Positions 1 to 6,990 of a stretch of DNA of 8,865 nucleotides are shown piece after piece. The stretch is from Firmicutes bacterium UBA4916 (GTDB lineage Bacteria > Bacillota > Clostridia > Tissierellales > Tepidimicrobiaceae). The DNA lies in NCBI GenBank assembly GCA_002398845.1, contig DHBY01000081.1, positions 1 to 8,865 of the forward strand, in the 5' to 3' direction. Position 1 is the first letter of the stretch. The number at the start of each line of letters is the position of its first letter. The notes beneath the pieces are model-generated. The model had not been told where the DNA came from. It ran no database searches and saw only the letters and a program-made list of their open reading frames with translations. Made by a program: the position numbers and the translations under genes.

Positions 1-2109
1 CATATCTAAATATTCTCTAACTAATCCTTCTCTATCATCACTTTCTAAAGCATCCACTTGGGCTGCATTTGCAAACTCTTCAGCCTTATTACTTAATATT
101 AAAGATTGACCCTGATGGTAATATTCCATTACTTCAGACCAAACTTGGTCCACATCATCTATATCCCAAGGTTTTAATTTAGTATCTCCTGGAGTCTTAA
201 CTGGCCAAAACCTACGCCCACCAGTAATATCCCTTAAAAATCCTGCTTCTTGATTTGTGGTGCCTACAATAATACACTGTCTTGGATGGTCTTCTACTGA
301 GTATCCATAACTTGCTCTAAACTTATCGTCTTGCCTTGATAAAAAAGACTTTAATGTCTCTTCATCAATTTTTCTAATTCCAGCCAGTTCTCCAATTTCA
401 AGTATCCAATAACCTTGAAGTTTTTCAGCTGCAGTTTTATCCCTCATATCCGAAATGGAAAGGGAATCACTAAAGAACTTTCCACCTAGCTTTGAAAATA
501 GAGTACTCTTTCCTATTCCTTGTGGCCCATTTAAAACTAGAACTGTATCAAATTTAATTCCTGGATTCATGGTTCTTGCTACTGCTGCAACTAGTGTCTT
601 TCTCGTTGCTTCTCTGGTGTAGATATTATCTTCCGCTCCTAGATATTTAACTAATAGGGTATCTACTCTTTTAACACCATCCCATTTTGGAAGATTTAAT
701 AGATACTCCTTTACTGGATGACGTGACCTTTCAACGGCTACTTTTAATACAGCCTCCTTAAGCTTTCCTGGTGCATAAAGGTTATAGTTTAAATCAATAT
801 ATCCAGCAAGAGATGCTTCATCAGTTTTATTCCACCCAGATTTTAATCTTTTCCAAGGAACATCTCCTTCTACATCAACACCTTCTCGAAGTTCGTTATA
901 AAAGATACTGTTAAGTTGTGGATCATGTCTTAATATTAGAATTATATTAGTAAGGGTATTTTTAAGCTCTCCCTTATTATTAATTTCAAGGTTTACTTGC
1001 CAATCTTCCTCATTAAAATCCTCACTAGCTGAAGCCATCCTTTCACTAGCTATAGTCTTTTTAACCTCTAAATCCTCCCTAGCTAAATCCTGCATAGAAA
1101 GATAAGATGGTAGCTTATTTACTGGTGTTCTTTCCTTTGCCTCTTCATCTAATTCACCGAACTTATGAAGTCTTACAAGGTCAAAAGCATTACATAGTTT
1201 GCCACTAATGGGGTCGGTGCCGTGGTGTGAATATGCAAAGTCTCCATTTTCATATATAACTAATCCACCTGCAGATGATCCTGGAATATAGGTGTAACGA
1301 TTAGGGTTTTCACAAGGTGAGTATATATCAGATAAAAACTTCTCAATTACATCAACTACAGAGTATGTCCTACAAAAGGCACCTACTACTCCTGGCTTTT
1401 CTTTAGGGTCCCCTTGTCTTTCTGCTAATCTCTTTCTATTCTCTTTGGTCCTTGAACTTTCAGGCCAGAAGGAAGAGTCTCTCCAATCCTCATACCTTGC
1501 AAGTATTTCATCTGGATCTACCCATTCTTCATCTAATACTTTAAAAATAAACTCTCCATCAGAAGAAGTTGATGGCCAATACATCAATCTATGTGGCTCA
1601 TAGGTAGTATCATCAAAGAAATCTATGCCTAAATTTGCTGCAATTCTTCTTGATACTGCTCCATATTCATCAGAAGTTACTGCCCTTTTTAGTGGAATAA
1701 CAAGTCTTAATCTTGGAGCTTTAGGACTGTGACTGTGAGTAGAATACATTACACACCCATATCCAAACATGGTCTCAACACCTGCCCATAAATCTCCCTT
1801 AACAAAGTCAGCATCAAGTGTTACAATTTGCCTCCAAACTACATTATCAGCTTTTCTTCTGCCTTCCTTTAAAGTTCCACCTACAAAACCACCTACATCT
1901 TTTACTTCATCTTTCTTAGATTTAGATAGCTTCTTGTATTCTTCATAGGTTTCATATGTTCTAGTTGTGCTGCTTAATTTCTCTACTAACTCCGACCATA
2001 GCATCTCTCGATTCTTCCAGTTCATTTCTTTTCTACTTCTACCTGTAGCAATGGTAAGAACTCCATCATGTTTTAATTTAGGTTCTTTAAGCTTATATGG
2101 CTCTTGCAT
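1..2109 (-). CDS. VapE-type phage primase-helicase (virulence-associated E family), 3' end cut by window edge
   Basis: I translated this frame from the minus strand; it is open for 703 codons and has no stop before the window edge. Seen: an N-terminal part with LDAD (98-101) followed by a THSHS stretch (124-128) and PRLRLVIPL, which fits the DxD and sxH motifs of an archaeo-eukaryotic-type primase; an SHHGTDP segment (294-300) common in phage primase-helicases; PKWDGVKRVDTLL; Walker A GPQGIGKST (528-536); Walker B-like WILEIGEL (568-575); and GGRRFWPV (630-637), a likely arginine finger. Known: VirE/VapE proteins are superfamily 3-like ATPases fused to primase domains. Inferred: it primes and unwinds phage DNA for the polymerase encoded upstream. 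The ATG at 2109 is the first in frame after a TGA, with AAAGAGGTGAG seven bases before it, inside the end of the preceding small gene. The family is certain; primase activity is inferred from motifs only. Confidence 0.93.
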   Translation of the reverse strand, partial: MQEPYKLKEPKLKHDGVLTIATGRSRKEMNWKNREMLWSELVEKLSSTTRTYETYEEYKKLSKSKKDEVKDVGGFVGGTLKEGRRKADNVVWRQIVTLDADFVKGDLWAGVETMFGYGCVMYSTHSHSPKAPRLRLVIPLKRAVTSDEYGAVSRRIAANLGIDFFDDTTYEPHRLMYWPSTSSDGEFIFKVLDEEWVDPDEILARYEDWRDSSFWPESSRTKENRKRLAERQGDPKEKPGVVGAFCRTYSVVDVIEKFLSDIYSPCENPNRYTYIPGSSAGGLVIYENGDFAYSHHGTDPISGKLCNAFDLVRLHKFGELDEEAKERTPVNKLPSYLSMQDLAREDLEVKKTIASERMASASEDFNEEDWQVNLEINNKGELKNTLTNIILILRHDPQLNSIFYNELREGVDVEGDVPWKRLKSGWNKTDEASLAGYIDLNYNLYAPGKLKEAVLKVAVERSRHPVKEYLLNLPKWDGVKRVDTLLVKYLGAEDNIYTREATRKTLVAAVARTMNPGIKFDTVLVLNGPQGIGKSTLFSKLGGKFFSDSLSISDMRDKTAAEKLQGYWILEIGELAGIRKIDEETLKSFLSRQDDKFRASYGYSVEDHPRQCIIVGTTNQEAGFLRDITGGRRFWPVKTPGDTKLKPWDIDDVDQVWSEVMEYYHQGQSLILSNKAEEFANAAQVDALESDDREGLVREYLDM

Positions 2110-2278
2110 ATTTACTCACCTCTTTCTTAAGGCCCTTCTTTGCTCCTTCTATGTCTCCAGCTAATGCCTGACCTCGTAAGGTTTTAATGGTTTGTCTTGG
2201 AAAAATTCCCCTATAGTCTTTTAGAAGTTTTATAAACTTAATGGTTTCCCTATTCATCCAAAGGTTCACACCTTTCAT
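2093..2278 (-). CDS. Small phage protein of unknown function, upstream of VapE
   Basis: This 61-residue protein is basic and mostly helical, with no signal peptide or membrane segment. The core PRQTIKTLRGQALAGDIEGA followed by KKGL resembles small proteins I recall beside phage VapE genes; their function is unknown to me. Two starts are possible. The ATG at 2278 has AAGAAGG four bases upstream. The ATG at 2257 gives a 54-residue protein beginning MNRETIKF and overlaps the upstream stop in the compact form ATGAATAG. The 2257 start looks closer to the usual family start, but its nearest purine-rich site is about 11 bases away. The 3' end overlaps the VapE start by 17 bases and carries the VapE ribosome site, so the two are probably translated together. 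Too short for a confident function; a DNA-binding or replication accessory role would be a guess. Confidence 0.75.
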   Translation of the reverse strand: MKGVNLWMNRETIKFIKLLKDYRGIFPRQTIKTLRGQALAGDIEGAKKGLKKEVSKYARAI

Positions 2279-2579
2279 TAAACCTTCTTACTATAATCCC
2301 TAGTGACTTAGCCCTTTCAATTTCATTAAGCATTCCCACAGAGATTTTATCTCCAAAGGCCCATAGTTCATCACATATATTTAAAAGTTCAAGCCCCATA
2401 TCTATTCCTGCGTTTCTTTCCTCTTCATCCTCGTCATCTAAAAACTGAGTAAAGATGGTATGAGGTGCCAAGGGAATACCACCCTTGACATAGACATACC
2501 TTGAATAGCCAATAGCTTTATTTATATTCCTTTTAACATCTCCCCTTAAGGGAGAACATACATAGATAATTGGTTTCAC
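2250..2579 (-). CDS. DUF4406/DUF7768-like protein with nucleoside 2-deoxyribosyltransferase fold
   Basis: With a GTG start at 2579 the protein is 109 residues and begins MKPIIYVCSPLRGD, the usual beginning of this phage family. Key segments are YVCSPLRGD (6-14), PHTIFTQFLDDE (39-50), and CDELWAFGDKISVGMLNEIE (69-88). The glutamate of MLNEI (E86) aligns with the catalytic glutamate of nucleoside deoxyribosyltransferases. Known: related folds cleave or transfer the N-glycosidic bond of (deoxy)nucleosides or nucleotides; the phage versions have no established substrate. Inferred: a soluble enzyme of nucleotide handling or sensing during replication, given its place between the polymerase and primase genes. 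The start is GTG with AAGGTG six bases upstream; an in-frame GTG at 2588 would add three residues but has a cramped ribosome site. The 3' end overlaps the next gene by 8 or 29 bases, depending on which start is used there. Confidence 0.85.
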   Translation of the reverse strand: MKPIIYVCSPLRGDVKRNINKAIGYSRYVYVKGGIPLAPHTIFTQFLDDEDEEERNAGIDMGLELLNICDELWAFGDKISVGMLNEIERAKSLGIIVRRFNERCEPLDE

Positions 2580-2623
2580 TAATATCACCTTCCTCTTTAG
2601 GTAGGTCGTATTTCATGACCCAC

Positions 2624-4570
2624 CTAATCTTTTTTATAGTGATCACTCTCAAAGGCTTCAGCCCTTAGTGGAAGTCCTGGAGCCCAAGGGATATCAAACC
2701 CCATAATTTCCTCCACTTCTTCTAATGAGCCATTATCCTTTGGAACATCTAATATCACTTCATCATGAACATGAAATACAATCCTATATCCGTACTTTTC
2801 AAGCCTTAGCATAGATTCAGCTAAACAGTCCCTTGCTATGGCTTGTATAATATTCTCTGTTAATTTTCCTCCATAGGTGTCAATGCGACCCCACTTCATT
2901 CCTTCTATACCTTCATAAGTTAATTTATCTTTATTAAATCTTTCATCTATTTCAATCCTGGGCCTTACATAGGCAAGGCTTCTGCCAGAGGGTAGTCTTA
3001 TAAATAGCACTCCTGATTTAAAGTAGAACTTGAGACCGTATTGCATACTAACTACAGTTCTTTCCTTAACTGCTTTAATTGCAGCACTTTCTACATCCCA
3101 CCAAAGTCTAACTATATTTGAATTGGACTTTCTCCAAGCAGATACAAGCTCAGGTAGTTCTTCTTCACTAAGTCCCATATCTATTGCACCCATAGCCTTT
3201 AAGGCACCTTTACTTCCTCCATAACCTAAGGCCAACTCTGCAATCTTTCCTTTCTGTCTTAAGACGCTGCCTTTATGAATTTCTTCTACAGGAACTCCAA
3301 ACATCTGAGATGCTGAAGCTTCATATATCTTTCCATGAGAATTAAACACATCCATTCGCCATTTCTCTCCTGCAAGCCAAGCTATAACTCTAGCTTCTAT
3401 AGCACTAAAGTCTGCTACTATGAATCTTGAATTAGGAGAAGGTATAAAGGCTGTTCTAATAAGCTGAGATAGAACATCTGGTACTGAATCGAAGAGTAGT
3501 TCTAGTGTTTCATAATCTCCAGCTAGAAGAAGTTCCCTTGCTAAATCCAAATCATTCATATCATTTCTCGGAAGATTGTGAACTTGAACTAATCTTCCTG
3601 CCCATCTACCAGTTCGATTTGCTCCATAAAACTGCAGTAATCCTCGTATTCTTTCATCCTTACACATGGCTCTTTCCATAGCTTCATATTTCTTAACTGA
3701 AGTCTTGGACATATCTTGCCTTAACTCTAAAACCCTTCTTACTGTAGGATCATCAACTTCTTCTAGTAACTCTGCTACTTTTGCTTTGGATAGACTTTTC
3801 ACTTCAATATCATGTTTAGCTTTAAGCCAAGTCTTTAGCTGGGCTGGACTATTAGGATTTTCAAGTTCTGTTAACTCTATGGCTTCGTCTAATAATTCCT
3901 TTTGGTAGATTTCATAGCAGTGTATTGCATTTTCTACTAATTCTTTATTCACTCTAACTCCACCATCATTAATTCTTTGGTCTAAAAACCATAGCTTTAA
4001 CTCTTTATCTGTCATAGGGTAGTTCTCTAATCTTTTACGAATAGACCTTTCCACTTCCACGTCTTGCTTACAATATGCTTTGAATGTTTCCCACTTATTC
4101 TTATCATGATGAGGAAGATTTCTAGTTCTTCCCCCATTAGCTTTAGTAGGCTTACAGGGAATTGAGAAGTATCTAATTAGTGCTTTCCCTTCACTCATCT
4201 TTTGCTGTTCTAGATTTAAACACCTAGCCACACCTGCTAAACTGGTAGGAAGGCCTAAAGTTAATGCGTGGGCCATACTACATCTCCACTGTTCTGGTGA
4301 CATTTCCTCTTTAAAATATTTTGATAAACAAGTTCTTTCAAACTGTGCATTAAAAGCTGTTTTAATTACTTTAGGATTAGTTATAGCTTCTACTACATCA
4401 GCTGGAACCTTTTCACCACTTGCTAAATCCACAACCTGTACTTCTTCATCATCATAGGCATAAGCCATTAAAAGTATTTCAAAATCCTCTGCTTCAGTGT
4501 AGGCATAGACCCCAGATTTACCGAGGTCTACACTACTATAAGTTTCTATGTCAATAGATAATATTCTCAT
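2624..4570 (-). CDS. Phage family A DNA polymerase with 3'-5' proofreading exonuclease
   Basis: This 648-residue protein is a complete phage PolA without a 5'-3' exonuclease domain. The exonuclease domain shows Exo I DIE (D7, E9), Exo II FNAQFE (N74, with E78 where Pol I has aspartate), and Exo III YCKQD (Y166, D170). The polymerase domain shows RTGRWAG (319-325), motif A ADFSAIEARV (386-395, metal ligand D387), motif B RQKGKIAELALGYGG (438-452) and motif C VHDE (601-604, metal ligand D603). In motif B, R438, K442 and Y450 match E. coli R754, K758 and Y766, which puts leucine 446 at the F762 position. It should be the replicative polymerase of the element, working with the neighbouring SSB and primase-helicase. 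It starts with ATG; the only ribosome site is AGGA formed by the preceding gene's TAG stop plus GA, which suggests coupling. The gap from that gene is six bases. Confidence 0.97.
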   Translation of the reverse strand: MRILSIDIETYSSVDLGKSGVYAYTEAEDFEILLMAYAYDDEEVQVVDLASGEKVPADVVEAITNPKVIKTAFNAQFERTCLSKYFKEEMSPEQWRCSMAHALTLGLPTSLAGVARCLNLEQQKMSEGKALIRYFSIPCKPTKANGGRTRNLPHHDKNKWETFKAYCKQDVEVERSIRKRLENYPMTDKELKLWFLDQRINDGGVRVNKELVENAIHCYEIYQKELLDEAIELTELENPNSPAQLKTWLKAKHDIEVKSLSKAKVAELLEEVDDPTVRRVLELRQDMSKTSVKKYEAMERAMCKDERIRGLLQFYGANRTGRWAGRLVQVHNLPRNDMNDLDLARELLLAGDYETLELLFDSVPDVLSQLIRTAFIPSPNSRFIVADFSAIEARVIAWLAGEKWRMDVFNSHGKIYEASASQMFGVPVEEIHKGSVLRQKGKIAELALGYGGSKGALKAMGAIDMGLSEEELPELVSAWRKSNSNIVRLWWDVESAAIKAVKERTVVSMQYGLKFYFKSGVLFIRLPSGRSLAYVRPRIEIDERFNKDKLTYEGIEGMKWGRIDTYGGKLTENIIQAIARDCLAESMLRLEKYGYRIVFHVHDEVILDVPKDNGSLEEVEEIMGFDIPWAPGLPLRAEAFESDHYKKD

Positions 4571-4576
4571 TTGTAT

Positions 4577-5113
4577 CTATCCTAAAATATCATCAAAATC
4601 ATCATCTACAGCTTCAAAATCATCTTCAGGCCTTGATATTCCACCTAAGGGCTCTCCATCCTCAAGTTTCTGAAGATTGTTTAATCCAAATGTAATTCCC
4701 TTTGCCCCATTAATGCTATATGGGAAACTGCTAATACTTGCTCTACCATAGCAGCCTGAATAAAATTCTGTTTGGTCTAATATAGTCTCTACATTTTTAT
4801 CTACAATACCTGGTTTTATCTTGCTGTTTACATTTATAAAGTAGCTATTTTTATATGCTGGATCATCTGGTTTGTCTAAATCTCCATCTCTTAATGGTCT
4901 TCTAAAATTTGAACCGCTGGTGAACTTTGAACCAAATCTTGATACTCCTTCCTTTTCAGCAGCTTCAATTGCATTGTTCACCTTTTCTAATGTTTTCTTA
5001 TCATTCTTTGGAATAATTAAGCTCACAGAATACTTAGGTTCACTTCCATTAACACTTTGTGGCTCCCACACATTTGCATAACTAAATCTAACTTTACCTG
5101 TAACTATTTTCAT
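4577..5113 (-). CDS. DUF2815 single-stranded DNA-binding protein (Enc34-type)
   Basis: This 178-residue protein starts MKIVTGKVRFSYANVWEP and contains KYSVSLIIPKND (27-38) and SYFINVNSK (90-98), typical of DUF2815. Known: the family founder, from Enterobacter phage Enc34, is an OB-fold ssDNA-binding protein. The C-terminal tail (163-178) is strongly acidic and ends in DDILG, as in T7 gp2.5 and bacterial SSB, where such tails recruit partners and are displaced by ssDNA. Inferred: it coats single strands exposed by the VapE helicase and contacts the polymerase or DUF2800 nuclease. Its ATG is one base past the DUF2800 stop, and its strong ribosome site AAGGAGG is made from the last codons of DUF2800 (Lys-Glu-Glu). 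This arrangement favours high, coupled translation, as expected for a protein needed in quantity. Confidence 0.92.
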   Translation of the reverse strand: MKIVTGKVRFSYANVWEPQSVNGSEPKYSVSLIIPKNDKKTLEKVNNAIEAAEKEGVSRFGSKFTSGSNFRRPLRDGDLDKPDDPAYKNSYFINVNSKIKPGIVDKNVETILDQTEFYSGCYGRASISSFPYSINGAKGITFGLNNLQKLEDGEPLGGISRPEDDFEAVDDDFDDILG

Positions 5114-5114
5114 A

Positions 5115-6275
5115 TTAAAATTCCTCCTTAAAATCTATTTCTGCACTGCTTCTTACAGCAGGTCTTTTATCTTCCTCTGGAACTAACTGAAGTTTCCCAG
5201 GAGGTTTGATTATTAAATCTCCTATGGTTTCTTCAAATACTTTCTTTCCTAATTTCTTTTCAAGCTTGGTAAGGCTTAGTAGAGATTTACTGAATATCTC
5301 CCCTTCTTCAAACCCCGCAGCAAGTAAAGCTTTGGCAACTTTATCTTCATTTGAATATCTCCTACTACTTCTGCCTTCCACCAGCTTAAATCCAGCCCAC
5401 TCTTTGCCTTCATTCACTGCTTGGTTGAATGCATATGCTTCTACATCACTGGCCCATTTCTTTAGTTCATCTATAGAAGATAGAACTTCTAAAATTTCTT
5501 CATCTGTTAATAATGCTGGTAACTTAAAATCCATACAAGCTATTTTCATGTTTTCATCTGCTCTAGCTCGACATATGGCTTTTACCTTACAGAACCTGCA
5601 ATGCCCTCCTACCTTAAATTCACCTTTGCCAGCCCAAGCTTCATCAGCCTTTGGCTTTACTATTTTCTCTCCCCAATGTATAAGTTCTTCTACTTCCATT
5701 TCATCGCTGGAGATGTTATCAAGTCTTGGTTGGATAATGGTCATTCTAACCTTCTGGGTATCATAAAGCATTCCAAAACCATTAATTGCACCTAAGGCAT
5801 ATAGACGCATTTGAGGATTTCCTATTGCTGATACTGCTACTCCTTTGCCACCTTTTAAATCAATAACTTCGATAATTCCATCTGCAATGATAAGGACATC
5901 TCCTGTTCCAAATCCTTCATTAACCCAAGGGCTGTAATCTAGTCTTTCTTCTATTAGAATAAGTGAGTCAGAAGTATTTGCCCTTGCTTCATTAATCTTT
6001 TCAATTACTGCATCTACATAAATCTCTACTGCTTTTTTTATTTCGTCTGTATAAAAGTCATTTTTCTTCATTTCTTTTAATTCTTTATTGAACTCTGCCT
6101 TTGTAATATCATCTAGAAAAAGTTTAAGATGTAACTCAGCTAATCCATGCATAAAGGTTCCTTCCTTTGCATAAATGCTTGTATTATCTTCCACCTCTTC
6201 TTCCAGCCTTACACTAGGGCTGCACTTAAGCCATCTGTGAGCCGATGAAGCAGAGAGTAGGGCATGTTCTCCCAT
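5115..6275 (-). CDS. DUF2800 PD-(D/E)XK nuclease with Cas4/AddB-like iron-sulfur cysteines
   Basis: This 386-residue protein begins MGEHALLSASSAHRWLKCSP, the standard DUF2800 start. The nuclease core reads EGTFMHGLAE (H43), GTGDVLII (D126), IEVIDLKGGKG (D139, K141) and QMRLYALG (Q155, Y159), which match the histidine, D, (D/E)xK and QxxxY motifs of RecB-family nucleases. Four cysteines are placed as in Cas4 and AddB, where they hold a [4Fe-4S] cluster: C18 near the N-terminus, then C226, C229 and C235 after the core. The last 150 residues form a helical extension of unknown role. Inferred: a DNA end-processing nuclease in phage replication or recombination, perhaps feeding ssDNA to the neighbouring DUF2815 protein; no activity is known to me for this family. 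Its ATG shares an A with the upstream stop (TAATG), with GAGGTGATG as ribosome site inside that gene. Confidence 0.92.
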   Translation of the reverse strand: MGEHALLSASSAHRWLKCSPSVRLEEEVEDNTSIYAKEGTFMHGLAELHLKLFLDDITKAEFNKELKEMKKNDFYTDEIKKAVEIYVDAVIEKINEARANTSDSLILIEERLDYSPWVNEGFGTGDVLIIADGIIEVIDLKGGKGVAVSAIGNPQMRLYALGAINGFGMLYDTQKVRMTIIQPRLDNISSDEMEVEELIHWGEKIVKPKADEAWAGKGEFKVGGHCRFCKVKAICRARADENMKIACMDFKLPALLTDEEILEVLSSIDELKKWASDVEAYAFNQAVNEGKEWAGFKLVEGRSSRRYSNEDKVAKALLAAGFEEGEIFSKSLLSLTKLEKKLGKKVFEETIGDLIIKPPGKLQLVPEEDKRPAVRSSAEIDFKEEF

Positions 6276-6556
6276 TACATCACCTCGACTTTCTCAAGTA
6301 ATTCTGGGTATTTTTCTCTTGGTATGTCAGATAGCTTCTTAACTCCAAAGCCTGTAATTAGTTCTCTTACCTGTGCTTGCTTTCCAGCTTTAGATAGAGA
6401 AGCTAACTTTGCTCTGACTTCCTCTAAAGTTGGTAGATTGTCTTTCACCTTTTCTTTAGGTTCATTTCCTTCTACAGCTCCTGCTAAGGTTTCAATACTA
6501 TCTGCAAGACTTCGTAGATCCTCCACCACATCTAGTGCTAGTTTGATTTTGCTCAT
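6275..6556 (-). CDS. Small helical phage protein, often mislabelled 'rRNA biogenesis protein rrp5'
   Basis: This 93-residue protein has an N-terminal helix (MSKIKLALDVVEDLRSLADS), a charged linker rich in E, P and K (about 28-42), and a C-terminal segment (43-92) with EEVRAKLASLSKAGKQAQVR followed by a GVKKLSDIP loop and a last helix. I recall close relatives ahead of DUF2800 in Firmicute phages; database names such as 'rrp5' are carried-over labels and nothing here suggests rRNA work. The two-part build, helix plus linker plus compact helical module, suits a small adaptor that binds a partner, possibly the nuclease or SSB downstream; this is inference. The ATG has a very strong ribosome site (AAAGGAGAGG). 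The stop overlaps the DUF2800 start as TAATG. A 69-base gap separates it from the HTH gene. Confidence 0.85.
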   Translation of the reverse strand: MSKIKLALDVVEDLRSLADSIETLAGAVEGNEPKEKVKDNLPTLEEVRAKLASLSKAGKQAQVRELITGFGVKKLSDIPREKYPELLEKVEVM

Positions 6557-6582
6557 TCTCTTCCTCTCCTTTCTCTAGTTCT

Positions 6583-6611
6583 AATATCTTGACTTTTAAA
6601 ATCACTATCAA
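6583..6611 (-). promoter_or_regulatory. Weak possible internal promoter before the 'rrp5'-like gene
   Basis: The gap between the HTH gene and the 93-residue gene holds TTGATA (6606-6611) and, 17 bases on, GATATT (6583-6588) on the minus strand. The -35 fits five of six consensus bases and the -10 only four. In so AT-rich a region this may be chance. It would give a leader of about 20 bases carrying the AAAGGAG ribosome site. No hairpin terminator is visible in this gap. Confidence 0.25.
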
Positions 6612-6625
6612 CTCATTGTTTCTAT

Positions 6626-6859
6626 TTATTTATTATTGGTGTTTTTAGGTTCCACACTTGGAAAAATAAAAAGCTTCTCTAATGGTTCCTCTGGAAAAGC
6701 TTTTATTAACCCACCAATGGTTTTTTTACCTCCTACCCTTTCTCCATTTAATAATCGATTTGCTTCTGATCTTGATATTCCCATTCTTCTAGCTAATTCA
6801 CTTCCAGACCAATCTCTATCCCTAACTAGCTCTAATAAATACTCTCTGTTTGGCACCAT
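6626..6859 (-). CDS. Small Cro-like helix-turn-helix regulator
   Basis: This 77-residue protein is almost wholly one DNA-binding domain. The helix-turn-helix reads GSELARRMGISRSEANRLLN (residues 19-38), followed by GERVGGKKTIGGLIKAFP, a layout typical of XRE/Cro domains. There is no oligomerisation or peptidase domain; the tail (66-77) is polar and likely disordered. It is the first gene after the leftward promoter and faces away from the repressor gene, the position of Cro in lambdoid switches. Inferred: it binds the shared control region and turns down the repressor or its own operon. It could instead be an activator of the early genes. The ATG at 6859 has AGAGGTG six bases upstream. Confidence 0.87.
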   Translation of the reverse strand: MVPNREYLLELVRDRDWSGSELARRMGISRSEANRLLNGERVGGKKTIGGLIKAFPEEPLEKLFIFPSVEPKNTNNK

Positions 6860-6906
6860 TTATTTCACCTCTTTTCCTTGTTGTGCCTTTCAGTTCCATT
6901 GAATAA

Positions 6907-6935
6907 ATCATATCACCCTTAAAGTGCCATGTCAA
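6907..6935 (-). promoter_or_regulatory. Strong leftward promoter for the early operon
   Basis: On the minus strand a perfect TTGACA (6930-6935) is followed after 17 bases by TATGAT (6907-6912), five of six consensus bases. Transcription should begin near 6900, giving a leader of about 40 bases before the HTH gene's ATG at 6859. This is the strongest promoter-like sequence I found and would drive the whole replication operon, the counterpart of the lytic promoter. The dyad at 6934-6957 overlaps the edge of its -35 box. Confidence 0.85.
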
Positions 6936-6957
6936 TATAAAGTTCAATAATTATATT
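6934..6957. repeat. AT-rich inverted repeat between the two promoters, possible operator
   Basis: AATATAA (6934-6940) and TTATATT (6951-6957) form a perfect 7-base inverted repeat around a 10-base spacer. It touches the -35 box of the leftward promoter and ends five bases before the -35 box of the rightward one, which suits a repressor site. In an AT-rich region such a repeat can arise by chance, so this is only a candidate. Confidence 0.35.
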
Positions 6958-6961
6958 TTTG

Positions 6962-6990
6962 TTGCCTTTTGGTTACACTAATGATATACT
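6962..6990 (+). promoter_or_regulatory. Rightward promoter for the repressor-protease pair
   Basis: TTGCCT (6962-6967) is followed after exactly 17 bases by TATACT (6985-6990); the boxes match four and five of six consensus bases. Transcription should begin near 6997, so the dyads at 6989-7021 lie across the -10 edge and start site. This is the expected place for self-repression by the repressor or blocking by the Cro-like protein. The leader to the ATG at 7053 is about 56 bases. Confidence 0.75.

Noticed and set aside
2542..2553. CCCTTAAGGG palindrome as an operator or terminator
   Set aside because: It lies in the conserved coding stretch for SPLRGD of the DUF4406-like protein, has no loop or T-run, and is explained by the codons used.
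5206..5766. A 186-codon plus-strand frame opposite the DUF2800 gene
   Set aside because: It is the antisense shadow of a gene with clear nuclease motifs, is rich in Ser and Leu without any recognisable motif, and has no supporting ribosome site or promoter.
6557..6625. A terminator between the HTH gene and the next early gene
   Set aside because: I found no GC-rich stem or T-run on either strand; the gap is simply AT-rich with a weak promoter-like pair and the downstream ribosome site.
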